Below are positions 44,456 to 52,763 of a stretch of DNA of 58,096 nucleotides, in pieces. Below the pieces are notes generated by a model. It did no database searches and was not told the origin of the DNA. It worked only from the letters and a program-made list of their open reading frames with translations. How positions within the stretch are numbered: position 1 is the first letter of the stretch; the number at the start of each line of letters is the position of its first letter. Both the position numbers and the translations under genes were made by a program. The DNA is from Candidatus Accumulibacter propinquus (lineage in GTDB: Bacteria > Pseudomonadota > Gammaproteobacteria > Burkholderiales > Rhodocyclaceae), in contig JADKBU010000029.1 in the NCBI GenBank assembly GCA_016714935.1, positions 1 to 58,096 of the forward strand, written 5' to 3'.

Positions 44456-45183
44456 GCTGCGCTTAGGGTCATCAGGATGTCCGCATACCAGGCGCTGTTC
44501 AGGCCAAGGGCTTCATCGAGCTTGCGATCGCGGGTCCCGACATCGAGCCGGGCGGAATGGATTCCGAGCAGCATCCACGGCAAGTCCCTTCGCCTGGGGT
44601 CGTGACCGGGAACACGCATCACCACCGGCGCGCCACTGGTCCCCCGGTGGGTACGCGCATCGGTAAGGAAGTAGCCCTCGCCCTTGAAACGGAGACCAAA
44701 TGAGGAGGCGATCACGGCCTGGCGAACCACCGGCATGTGATGCAGCGTATCGTGGAAACCGAGCGGGAAACCGACAACCAGCAACGAACTGCCGACCTCG
44801 ACCTGGTCGAAGGGGCCGGGTAGATGCTCGGGGGTAAAGGCGCGATAAACCGTACTCGGCGGGAGCGCGTAGCGGTCGATCTCGATTAATGCCACGTCAA
44901 TGTCTCCGGCCGTGTCCAGGCCCTGGCGCCAGAGACTCTTTCCCTCGCGGTACAGCGGAATCGAAAAGCCCGTCGAGCCGGCCATGTTGTCGGGGTCGAT
45001 GTGCAACTCGATCTCGAGGCGGTCGGGAAAGTGCCGGCTCGGCTTGTCGAGCATCACGTGCCGGCTGGTGACCAGAAACAGCCGGCCGGCACGCTCGAAA
45101 AAAAAACCGCTGGCATTGGTCAGCGCGCGTTGCTGGGCGAACGTACAGATGCGCGCAGCGGTCAGCAGGATGGTATCGATCAT
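44452..45183 (-). CDS. Trypsin-like serine protease, apparently cytoplasmic
   Basis: A 243-residue protease with a recognisable chymotrypsin-fold triad: His in VTSRHVML (about residue 42), Asp in GDIDVALIEID (~96) and Ser in RGTSGAPVV (~184). There is no signal peptide and no PDZ domain, so it differs from HtrA/Deg proteins. Its gene overlaps the FtsX permease gene (ATGA) and lies 34 bases behind the four-span membrane protein. Co-translation of a soluble protease with a permease is unusual and suggests a regulatory partnership. Confidence 0.75.
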   Translation of the reverse strand: MIDTILLTAARICTFAQQRALTNASGFFFERAGRLFLVTSRHVMLDKPSRHFPDRLEIELHIDPDNMAGSTGFSIPLYREGKSLWRQGLDTAGDIDVALIEIDRYALPPSTVYRAFTPEHLPGPFDQVEVGSSLLVVGFPLGFHDTLHHMPVVRQAVIASSFGLRFKGEGYFLTDARTHRGTSGAPVVMRVPGHDPRRRDLPWMLLGIHSARLDVGTRDRKLDEALGLNSAWYADILMTLSAA

Positions 45184-45217
45184 CAGGTCAAAGGGTCGGT
45201 GGAAAGGTGATGACTCC

Positions 45218-46261
45218 CTAGCCCTTGCCCAATGGGCTGGCGGCCTTCTTCACCAGATACGCGCCCTGCCCCAGTCCGAAAGTAGACAGCAGCGTAGTAT
45301 CGAGGTCGGGCAGGATGATTTGCGGCGAGTAGGCTACCCACTCAAGAAAATGAAACGAGGTGAGGATAAAGATCGCAACGGTCAGCAAGACGATGAAAAA
45401 CATCTGACTGTCGCCGAAATCGAGATTGCCCAGGTCATCGCAAAACAGATTCTTCATCTCCGGCGTACCTTTGGTCTTCAAGTCTACCTGCTGCTGGGCC
45501 TGACTCTGGAGACCTGCCGCATCCGCCGCGAGGTCCTGCAAACCTGCCGCTGCACCGGGAGCATCGGCGTTTCCTTGTGCGACACGGGCCTCGCCCTTTG
45601 CCTTTTCAAGCCCTTGTTTGGCATTTTCGTGCTGGCTGGAGGTTATCGCTTTTGCCGAGCCATAGGTAAACGCGCTCAGGCCACTGAGCGCCAGCAGGTT
45701 TTCGGTAATCCCGACGCCTCCAAGCAAATCCCAGCCATAAACGTAGACCCGCAGCATCAGCGTTCCCAGATAGATCACAAACAGGCTCCCGAACCACAAC
45801 ACGATCTGAATCTTCGAGTTGCTGTAGCGATTGTCCGCCCCGATCACGAAACCACGCAGATTGCCTGTCGAGAACACTGCGAAGCAAGCCAGTATCACCA
45901 CCAGACCGATGAACAGGAAGAGCACCCGGTAACCCACGCCAACCTGCTTTTCGAGCCCCATGAACTCCTTGACGGAAGTGCCACCCGCTGCCTCCGGTGC
46001 TCCCAGGATCACCGCTATGCGGTCGCCCGGGTTGATGCGGAGCTTGGCCTGCAATGCTTTCGCTGCCACTTCGTCAAGTACCAGCTTCTCTTCGCCATCA
46101 CCGATTCTCACCGTGAAACTGGTGTAGTTGCTGGCCACTGCCGTGACCCGGGCCTTGACAATTCCGGACTCGATCGCAGCTGGGGGGTTACCCGCCGCGA
46201 CGGCGCCAAAGGCCATGCAGGACACCAGAAACAAAAGGACATTCAGCAACTTGCGATACAT
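45218..46261 (-). CDS. Membrane protein with periplasmic N-terminal domain, unknown family
   Basis: A 347-residue protein. ATG 46261 is preceded by GGAGG. The N-terminal signal/anchor (LLNVLLFLVSCMAFGAVAAG) is followed by a ~90-residue beta-rich domain (ARVTAVASNYTSFTVRIGDGEEKLVLDEVAA), then two membrane segments near 115-180 (VLFLFIGLVVILACFAVF; IVLWFGSLFVIYLGTLML), an Ala/Gln/Lys-rich helical stretch (~215-275) and a segment near 300 (MFFIVLLTVAIFILTSF). I do not recognise the family. Its gene lies just before the protease gene, probably in one operon. Confidence 0.7.
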   Translation of the reverse strand: MYRKLLNVLLFLVSCMAFGAVAAGNPPAAIESGIVKARVTAVASNYTSFTVRIGDGEEKLVLDEVAAKALQAKLRINPGDRIAVILGAPEAAGGTSVKEFMGLEKQVGVGYRVLFLFIGLVVILACFAVFSTGNLRGFVIGADNRYSNSKIQIVLWFGSLFVIYLGTLMLRVYVYGWDLLGGVGITENLLALSGLSAFTYGSAKAITSSQHENAKQGLEKAKGEARVAQGNADAPGAAAGLQDLAADAAGLQSQAQQQVDLKTKGTPEMKNLFCDDLGNLDFGDSQMFFIVLLTVAIFILTSFHFLEWVAYSPQIILPDLDTTLLSTFGLGQGAYLVKKAASPLGKG

Positions 46262-46350
46262 TACAGGTTCCTCCAGAAAAGAAAAGCCTGTGATCAGGGG
46301 TATGGTGTACGGCCCGGAACACTGGCTATCCACGCTGGCCGTAATGAATC

Positions 46351-47715
46351 CTACCCCGTTTCGCCCTGCATCCCAATAGCTTCGCCGCCATGCCGGGGCC
46401 CAGCTGCCCCTTCCGGTCGCAGGCGCCAGGCCGGGAACTCGACGCGGAAGGTACTGCCCTGGCCTTCCCTGGATTCGATGCGCAAGGCCGCCTGGTGGCG
46501 CAGCAGGATGTGTTTGACGATTGCCAGGCCAAGGCCCGTACCGCCGGTGTCACGCGAACGTCCGCGGTCGACGCGGTAGAAGCGCTCGGTCAGCCGCGGC
46601 AGATGTTCGGCCGCGATGCCGACGCCCGAATCACGCACCTGGAAAACGCCTGCTCCATCACGGACCAGCCATTCGATGCCAATCTCGCCGCCTGCCGGGG
46701 TGTAGCGAATGGCGTTCGAAACGAGGTTGCCGAAGGCGCTGTGGTATTCCTTGCGGTTTCCCCACAGCCCCGGCCCCTCGCAGATGACTTCGATACGATG
46801 CCTGCCCTCGTTGAGGCTCTGCGCTTCGGAATGCAGTTGCGCCAGCAGGTCGGCCATATCGACGTCCTCCTCAGTCGCTGGCGCGTCCTCGGATTCGAGG
46901 CGCGACAACATCAAAAGATCGTCTACCAGGCTTAACATGCGTGCGGTCTGGTCGCTCATGAGGCGTGTAAAGTACCGGCGCTGCTCGGGACTCATTGCGC
47001 CATCGTCGGCAAAGTGCTCGAGAAATCCGCTGACTACGGTCAAGGGTGTACGTAGCTCGTGCGAGACGTTGGCAACGAAGGTGCTGCGCATCGCCTCGAC
47101 CCGCCGGGCATCGGTCACATCAAGGCTGACCAGCAATTTGTTGTGCTCGTCGAGAGGCACCACCCGCAGGGCGTAAACACGCGTCCGCACGGCCGTCGAC
47201 TGCAACAGCAGGGGCGCCTGTGCGTGCGGGTCATCGAGATACTCGGCAAAACCCGGCGTACGGACCAACTGTTCGATGATTGCTCCGTGATCGCGCGACA
47301 GCTGGATTCCCAGGTGGCCGGCGGCGGCACGATTGCTCCACTGGATCTGGTGATGGGCATCGAGGATCACCAGGCCGTCGGGAACCGCGTCCATCGCATT
47401 TCTGAACGATGTCAGTGCCCCTTCGGCATCCTCGATCCGGCGCGTGTCGTGGCGCAACCGGCGCGACAATTTGAGAAAGACCTCGCCCCAGGCGCCGCGG
47501 GCATCGGGCGATTCAGCGGTATCCGGGGCATCGAGCCATGCCAACAGCACCGACAGGCGCTTGGCCTGCGCGATGACCAGCAACAGGAAACCCAGCGCCG
47601 CGGCTGCCCAACCCCAGGCGGCTCCATGCAGCACACCGGCGACCACCGCGAGGCCAACGATGGGCAGCAGACAGCCGAACAGAATGCTGGCGAGCCTCGG
47701 CACGCCGCAGCTCAT
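46351..47715 (-). CDS. phoR: Phosphate regulon sensor kinase PhoR
   Basis: A 454-residue kinase with two N-terminal membrane segments (LASILFGCLLPIVGLAVVAG; WAAAALGFLLLVIAQ), a PAS domain (~100-210; VPDGLVILDAHHQI), a HisKA helix with SHELRTPLTV (His about 225) and an ATPase with NLVSNAIRYTP, DSGVGI and GGTGLGLAIVKH. It fits PhoR, which phosphorylates PhoB under phosphate starvation. The start overlaps the phoB stop by four bases. Confidence 0.9.
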   Translation of the reverse strand: MSCGVPRLASILFGCLLPIVGLAVVAGVLHGAAWGWAAAALGFLLLVIAQAKRLSVLLAWLDAPDTAESPDARGAWGEVFLKLSRRLRHDTRRIEDAEGALTSFRNAMDAVPDGLVILDAHHQIQWSNRAAAGHLGIQLSRDHGAIIEQLVRTPGFAEYLDDPHAQAPLLLQSTAVRTRVYALRVVPLDEHNKLLVSLDVTDARRVEAMRSTFVANVSHELRTPLTVVSGFLEHFADDGAMSPEQRRYFTRLMSDQTARMLSLVDDLLMLSRLESEDAPATEEDVDMADLLAQLHSEAQSLNEGRHRIEVICEGPGLWGNRKEYHSAFGNLVSNAIRYTPAGGEIGIEWLVRDGAGVFQVRDSGVGIAAEHLPRLTERFYRVDRGRSRDTGGTGLGLAIVKHILLRHQAALRIESREGQGSTFRVEFPAWRLRPEGAAGPRHGGEAIGMQGETG

Positions 47716-48437
47716 TGCGCCGTATGCTGTGACTCGGAATGGGTGCCCAGCTTGTAGCCGGCGCCACGGACGGTTTCTACCATCTGCTCGGCGGTCGGCC
47801 CAAGGGCGACGCGCAGGCGCCGGATGTGGATATCGACGGTGCGGTCCTCGATATACACATGATCCCCCCAGACGTTGTCCAGCAGTTGCTGGCGCGTATA
47901 CACTCGCCCCGGGTTGCCCATCAGGAAGCGCAACAGCCGGAACTCGGTCGGCGTCAGGTTGATCCGACGGCCGTCGACTCGCGCTTCGTGGCTGACAGTG
48001 TCAAGCGCGATCGGACCGGCGCTGAGCGTGCCCTTGGCAAACTCCGGCGCGCAGCGGCGCAGTACTGCCTGCACACGCGCGATCACTTCCTTGGGGCTGA
48101 AGGGTTTGACAATGTAATCGTCGGCACCGCCTTCAAGCCCGGTAACACGATCGCTTTCCTCGCCGCGGGCAGTCAACAGAATGATCGGCAGCGCACGCGT
48201 ACGCCGGTCATGGCGCAGCGTGCCAGTCAGTGCCAGGCCCGATCTGCCGGGCAGCATCCAGTCGATCAGCGCGATGTCGGGCAGAGTCTCGCGCAGGATT
48301 CTTTCGGCCTGTTCAGCGCTGTCGGCACAGAGCGGCTGATAGCCGCCACAGACCAGTGTGAAGCGCAACAGTTCCTGAATGCCCTTGTCGTCTTCGACAA
48401 CCAGCACCAGCGGTAGAGTGGAGATCGCCCGTGTCAT
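47712..48437 (-). CDS. phoB: Phosphate regulon response regulator PhoB
   Basis: A 241-residue OmpR-type regulator: acidic pocket VVEDDKG, phospho-Asp in IALIDWMLPGRSG (about residue 57), Lys in YIVKPFSP (~110) and a C-terminal winged helix with NLTPTEFRLLRFLM and DNVWGDHVYIEDRTVDIHIRRLR. Activation by PhoR turns on the Pho regulon. It overlaps phoU and phoR by four bases at each end. Confidence 0.92.
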   Translation of the reverse strand: MTRAISTLPLVLVVEDDKGIQELLRFTLVCGGYQPLCADSAEQAERILRETLPDIALIDWMLPGRSGLALTGTLRHDRRTRALPIILLTARGEESDRVTGLEGGADDYIVKPFSPKEVIARVQAVLRRCAPEFAKGTLSAGPIALDTVSHEARVDGRRINLTPTEFRLLRFLMGNPGRVYTRQQLLDNVWGDHVYIEDRTVDIHIRRLRVALGPTAEQMVETVRGAGYKLGTHSESQHTAQ

Positions 48438-49135
48438 GTCTTCTTGGTCGCCTGATGCGTAGCAGTGCCGGTGTGTCGAACATCGACGCCACTGACGATA
48501 TAGATCACGTTTTCAGCAATGTTGGTCGCGTGATCACCGACGCGCTCGAGGGCCTTGGCGATCCAGATGATGTCCAGCGCCTCGCCGATGGTACGTGGGT
48601 CCTCCATCATGTAGGTCACCAGTTGCCGCAGGATGGCGTTGAATGCAGCGTCGATCGCTTTGTCCGCACCGATGACCTGGCGGGCGCCGTCCACATCCAT
48701 GCGCGCCAGCGCGTCGAGCGCAGCCTGCAACATGTCGGTCGCCAGGCGCCCACAATGCTGGACATCGGAAAGCCTTGGAATCCGCTGACCGCCGGCCCGG
48801 TGCAGTTTGCGCGCCTTGTTGGCAATCTTCGCAGCCTTGTCGCCGCTGCGCTCCAGATCCGTGACGATCCGCGAGATGGCCATCACCAGGCGCAGATCGC
48901 GCGCCGTAGGCTGCCGACGTGCAATCAGCAGTGTGCAGTCTTCGTCAATGCCCACTTCGTAGGCGTCCACGTCCCTGTCGGCTCGAATGACCTCCTCCAT
49001 CTCCTCGATGTTGCCGGAACTGAAGGCGTCGATCGCCGCCAGAACCTGTCTTTCGACCAGCCCTCCCATTTGCAGGATACGGGTGCGGATGCTTTCAAGC
49101 TCGAGATCGAACTGTTTACTGAGGTGATCATTCAT
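48434..49135 (-). CDS. phoU: Phosphate signalling complex protein PhoU
   Basis: A 233-residue all-helical protein with two PhoU repeats: FDLELESIRTRILQMGGLVERQ near residue 8, RRQPTARDLRLVMAISRIVTDLERSGDKA near 73, and a second repeat around IWIAKALERVGDHATNIAENVIYI near 195. PhoU binds metal and restrains PhoR through the Pst transporter. It is the first gene of phoU-phoB-phoR. No pst gene lies in the window. Confidence 0.92.
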   Translation of the reverse strand: MNDHLSKQFDLELESIRTRILQMGGLVERQVLAAIDAFSSGNIEEMEEVIRADRDVDAYEVGIDEDCTLLIARRQPTARDLRLVMAISRIVTDLERSGDKAAKIANKARKLHRAGGQRIPRLSDVQHCGRLATDMLQAALDALARMDVDGARQVIGADKAIDAAFNAILRQLVTYMMEDPRTIGEALDIIWIAKALERVGDHATNIAENVIYIVSGVDVRHTGTATHQATKKT

Positions 49136-49370
49136 GAGGCGGCGTTCGGAATTGGAAACAGGACCCCTGACGAAGTACAGGCCACGAATATGAGGAGAGT
49201 AGGGACGAAATGTTACGGGAAGATGACGAAGCAGCGGTCGACTTTAGCGAAGGTCCATGCGCGGTTCTGAGGCTTCGACAGCGAGGGACAGTTGTGGGGG
49301 AACGAACGGCGAGCGCCAGCCCATGCACGCAGGAAAAGCAGGCCGCGGCATCGGTAGATCTCGGTCCGCT

Positions 49371-49403
49371 GCTTTGGCCGACGTCAACAGGCGCGGCCAA
49401 AGC
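49371..49403. other. Perfect palindrome in the 400-base gap between phoU and the ArsS-like gene
   Basis: GCTTTGGCCG and CGGCCAAAGC pair over ten bases around a 13-base loop, about 235 bases upstream of phoU and 130 upstream of the ArsS-like gene. It could be an operator or a terminator-like element. The rest of the 49136-49534 gap shows no gene and I found no clear Pho box. Confidence 0.5.
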
Positions 49404-49534
49404 GGGCGAAATGTCGTATGGTGACACCCTGACCAGCAAGGGAACTCTTCCCACCCGCGAAGGAGGGCCGGCTGTAAGGAAACGCCACACCCTTTCGACT
49501 CAGGTCACCAGAAAATTCCGAGAGAGAGCCAACC

Positions 49535-50533
49535 ATGCACGCCACCCTGCCCCTGCTGCTGACCAGCAATTTTCCAAACCTGGCCCGGCGTTCGGTCGAA
49601 ACCCTCCAGGTCAACCTTGGTTATCGCTGCAATCAGAGTTGCCTGCACTGCCATGTCAATGCCGGTCCGCAGCGCAAGGAGGAAATGACTGCGGAGACGA
49701 TCGACGCCTTGCTGGCCTTTATCGCCGCCAGCCCCGAAGTCAAGGCGCTGGACCTCACCGGCGGAGCGCCCGAGTTGAACGCGAATTTCAGGCGACTGGT
49801 CGTTGCTGGGCGCGAACGCGGTCTGCGGGTCATCGACCGTTGCAATCTGACGATCCTCGAGGAAGTCGGCCACGAAGATCTTGCCGCTTTCCTCGCTGCG
49901 CATCGTGTCGAGGTCGTCGCATCGCTACCCTGCTACCTCGAAGAGAACGTCGACCGGCAGCGCGGCAAGGGTACCTTCGACGCCAGCATCCGCGGCCTGC
50001 GCCGACTGAATGCGCTGGGGTACGGAGCGCCCGGCAGCCCCCTGCTCCTGAACCTGGTCTTCAATCCGCAGGGGCCGACGCTGCCGCCTCCGCAGGGTCC
50101 TCTGACAGCGGCGTATCGCGAGCACCTCGGGCGCAACTTCGGTATCGTTTTCAACCAGTTGTTCACGCTGACCAACATGCCGATCCAGCGTTTCGGATCG
50201 CTGCTGGTCTCGAAGGGACAGTTCAACACCTATATGCAGTTGCTGCACAGCGCCCACCGTGACGAGAATGTCGAGCACGTGATGTGCCGCAACCTGCTGT
50301 CAATCGACTGGCAAGGCTACCTCTACGACTGCGACTTCAATCAGCAACTCGGCTTGCCGATCAGGGGCACCGAACGCGCCCGCCTGCACATCACCGACGT
50401 GCAGGCGGCGGCGCTAGACGGCTGGAGGATCCGGGTCGCCGACCACTGCTACGGCTGCACGGCGGGCCAGGGGTCAAGTTGCGGTGGGGCGCTGGGCGAG
50501 GAAGTCGCGGCGGCACCGACCTGCAGCGCCTGA
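49535..50533 (+). CDS. arsS: ArsS-like radical SAM protein
   Basis: A 332-residue radical SAM enzyme. The cluster motif CNQSCLHCH is at about residue 32, ALDLTGGAPELN near 70 is the SAM-binding part, and the C-terminal half has the ArsS-type cysteines: VMCRNLLSIDWQGYLYDCDFNQQLGLP near 250 and HCYGCTAGQGSSCGG near 310. Members make arsenosugars or related compounds; many occur away from arsenic genes, so the substrate is open. No arsenic-resistance gene lies nearby. The next gene starts 78 bases later. Confidence 0.82.
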   Translation: MHATLPLLLTSNFPNLARRSVETLQVNLGYRCNQSCLHCHVNAGPQRKEEMTAETIDALLAFIAASPEVKALDLTGGAPELNANFRRLVVAGRERGLRVIDRCNLTILEEVGHEDLAAFLAAHRVEVVASLPCYLEENVDRQRGKGTFDASIRGLRRLNALGYGAPGSPLLLNLVFNPQGPTLPPPQGPLTAAYREHLGRNFGIVFNQLFTLTNMPIQRFGSLLVSKGQFNTYMQLLHSAHRDENVEHVMCRNLLSIDWQGYLYDCDFNQQLGLPIRGTERARLHITDVQAAALDGWRIRVADHCYGCTAGQGSSCGGALGEEVAAAPTCSA

Positions 50534-50611
50534 TCAGGGTCGCACTGTAAGGTCTGCAAGCTGCCGCACGACAGAGCGCTGTACCGAACATCAGGAGGTG
50601 GGAAAGCTGCC

Positions 50612-52756
50612 ATGACTATTCGACGACTGCTGCTGATTGCAGCCCTGGCCGGGTTGCTGCTGGCGTATTTCGCTCTTGACCTGGGCCGCTTCCTGAGTCT
50701 CGACTACTTCAAGAGCCAGCAATTCACGATCGAGGCCTGGCGGGCCGCGCAGCCGATCCAGGCGGCTCTGCTGTTCTTTGCCACTTATGTGGCGGTGACC
50801 GGTCTTTCGCTGCCTGGCGCAACGGTGATGACCCTGGTCGCGGGCGCCGTATTCGGCCTGTTCTGGGGCTTGCTGCTGGTTTCCTTCGCCTCGTCGCTCG
50901 GTGCCACCCTCGCCTTCCTGGTCTCGCGTTTCCTGCTCCGCGACTGGGTTCAGCAGCGCTTCGGCGATCGCCTGCGGGCGATCAATGCCGGCGTCGAGAA
51001 GGAAGGCGGGCTGTATCTCTTCACCTTGCGTCTGGTGCCGGTGTTTCCGTTTTTTGTGATCAACCTGTTGATGGCCCTGACGCCAATCAGGACCGGCACC
51101 TTCTACTGGGTGAGTCAGATCGGCATGCTCGCCGGCACGCTGGTCTATGTGAATGCCGGTACGCAACTGGCCAGAATCGACTCACTGGCGGGAATCCTCT
51201 CACCGGGGCTGCTCGGATCCTTTGTTCTGTTGGGGGTTTTCCCGCTGCTGGCCAGGAAGCTCGTCGCGGCCCTGGCCGCCCGCAAGGTCTATTCGGGATG
51301 GCAGAAGCCGGCGCGTTACGACCGCAACCTGATCGTCATCGGCGCCGGTTCGGCCGGGCTGGTCACCGCCTACATCGCCGCGGCGGTCAAGGCCAGGGTG
51401 ACGCTGATCGAGAAGCACAGGCTCGGCGGCGACTGCCTGAATACCGGCTGCGTACCGTCGAAAGCGCTGATCCGTTCTGCCAGGCTGCTTTCGCATATGC
51501 GGCGCGCCCCCGAGTTCGGCATTCGCAGTGCGCGTGCGGAATTCGACTTCGCCGAGGTCATGGCGCGCGTGCAGCGCGTGATCAAGGCCATCGAACCGCA
51601 CGACTCCGTCCAGCGCTACACTGAACTCGGTGTCGAGGTCATCGCCGGCAGTGCGAAGCTGGTTTCGCCGTGGGTGGTGGAGATCGTCCGCGATGACGGT
51701 GGCAGCCAGCGTCTCAGCGCCCGCAGCATCGTCATCGCCGCCGGCGCCCGTCCTTTCGTGCCGCCGATCCCTGGTATCGAACAAATGGGCTACCTGACCT
51801 CCGATAACGTCTGGGAACTGCGCGAACTGCCGCGCCGGTTGCTGGTCCTCGGCGGCGGCCCGATTGGTTCGGAATTGACGCAGGCTTTTGCGCGCCTCGG
51901 GGCCGTCGTCACGCAGGTCGAAATGGCGCCGCGGATCATGGTCCGCGAAGATCCCGAAGTGTCCGAAATGGTCATGCAGCGTTTCCGCAGCGAAGGCATC
52001 ACCGTCCTGGTCGGCCACCGCGCCAAAGAGTTCCTGATCGACAACGGGGAGAAGGTCCTCGTCGCCGAACACGCTGGCCAGGACGTCCGCATTCCTTTCG
52101 ACGCGGTGCTGGTCGCTGTCGGTCGGGTGGCCAATCTGGACGGCTACGGGCTCGAGGAACTCGGCATCAGCGCGCAGCGCACCATCGAAACCAACGCCTT
52201 CCTGCAAACGAAATATCCGAACATTTACGCCGCCGGCGATGTCGCCGGGCCATTCCAGTTCACACATGCGGCAGCCCATCAGGCCTGGTATGCGGCGGTC
52301 AATGCGCTTTTCGACCCCTACCGCAAGTTTCGCGTCGATTACTCGGTGATTCCCTGGGCAACCTTCATCGAACCCGAGGTGGCGCGCGTCGGAATCAACG
52401 AAAGTGAAGCCCGCGAACGCAATATCCCGCACGAAACGACCGTGTACGGGATCGACGATCTCGATCGGGCGATCGCCGACGGCGAAGCGCATGGTTTCGT
52501 CAAGGTGCTCACCGTCCCCGGCAAGGACCGCATCCTCGGCGTCACCATCGTCGGCGAGCACGCCGGCGACCTGATCGCCGAATATGTCCTGGCGATGCGC
52601 CACGGCATCGGCCTGAACAAGATTCTCGGCACCATTCACATCTACCCGACGCTCGCCGAGGCGAACAAATACGCCGCCGGCAACTGGAAGAAGGCGCATG
52701 CCCCGCAAAAGCTGCTCGCCTGGGTAGCGCGCTTTCACACCTGGCGTCTCGGTTAG
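50612..52756 (+). CDS. TVP38/TMEM64 membrane domain fused to a pyridine nucleotide-disulfide oxidoreductase
   Basis: A 714-residue fusion. Residues ~1-225 form a VTT/TVP38 domain with six segments (LSLPGATVMTLVAGAVFG; LRLVPVFPFFVINLLMALTPI). Residues ~235-714 form a flavoprotein like mercuric reductase or lipoamide dehydrogenase: VIGAGSAGLVTAY (FAD), redox pair GDCLNTGCVPSK (~275-285), a second Rossmann loop VLGGGPIGSE (~411), and the dimerisation tail with HIYPTLAEA (~673). All active-site parts are present. The joining of a TVP38 domain to such an oxidoreductase occurs in several proteobacteria. Thiol or metal reduction at the inner membrane is a likely role. Confidence 0.87.
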   Translation: MTIRRLLLIAALAGLLLAYFALDLGRFLSLDYFKSQQFTIEAWRAAQPIQAALLFFATYVAVTGLSLPGATVMTLVAGAVFGLFWGLLLVSFASSLGATLAFLVSRFLLRDWVQQRFGDRLRAINAGVEKEGGLYLFTLRLVPVFPFFVINLLMALTPIRTGTFYWVSQIGMLAGTLVYVNAGTQLARIDSLAGILSPGLLGSFVLLGVFPLLARKLVAALAARKVYSGWQKPARYDRNLIVIGAGSAGLVTAYIAAAVKARVTLIEKHRLGGDCLNTGCVPSKALIRSARLLSHMRRAPEFGIRSARAEFDFAEVMARVQRVIKAIEPHDSVQRYTELGVEVIAGSAKLVSPWVVEIVRDDGGSQRLSARSIVIAAGARPFVPPIPGIEQMGYLTSDNVWELRELPRRLLVLGGGPIGSELTQAFARLGAVVTQVEMAPRIMVREDPEVSEMVMQRFRSEGITVLVGHRAKEFLIDNGEKVLVAEHAGQDVRIPFDAVLVAVGRVANLDGYGLEELGISAQRTIETNAFLQTKYPNIYAAGDVAGPFQFTHAAAHQAWYAAVNALFDPYRKFRVDYSVIPWATFIEPEVARVGINESEARERNIPHETTVYGIDDLDRAIADGEAHGFVKVLTVPGKDRILGVTIVGEHAGDLIAEYVLAMRHGIGLNKILGTIHIYPTLAEANKYAAGNWKKAHAPQKLLAWVARFHTWRLG

Positions 52757-52763
52757 GAGACGG

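Noticed and set aside
49136..49534. Pho box upstream of phoU
   Set aside because: I looked for direct repeats like CTGTCAT and found none that fit.
50612..52756. Mercuric reductase
   Set aside because: The redox pair is present, but there is no heavy-metal-binding N-terminal domain and no C-terminal Cys pair; the TVP38 fusion is a different, known architecture.
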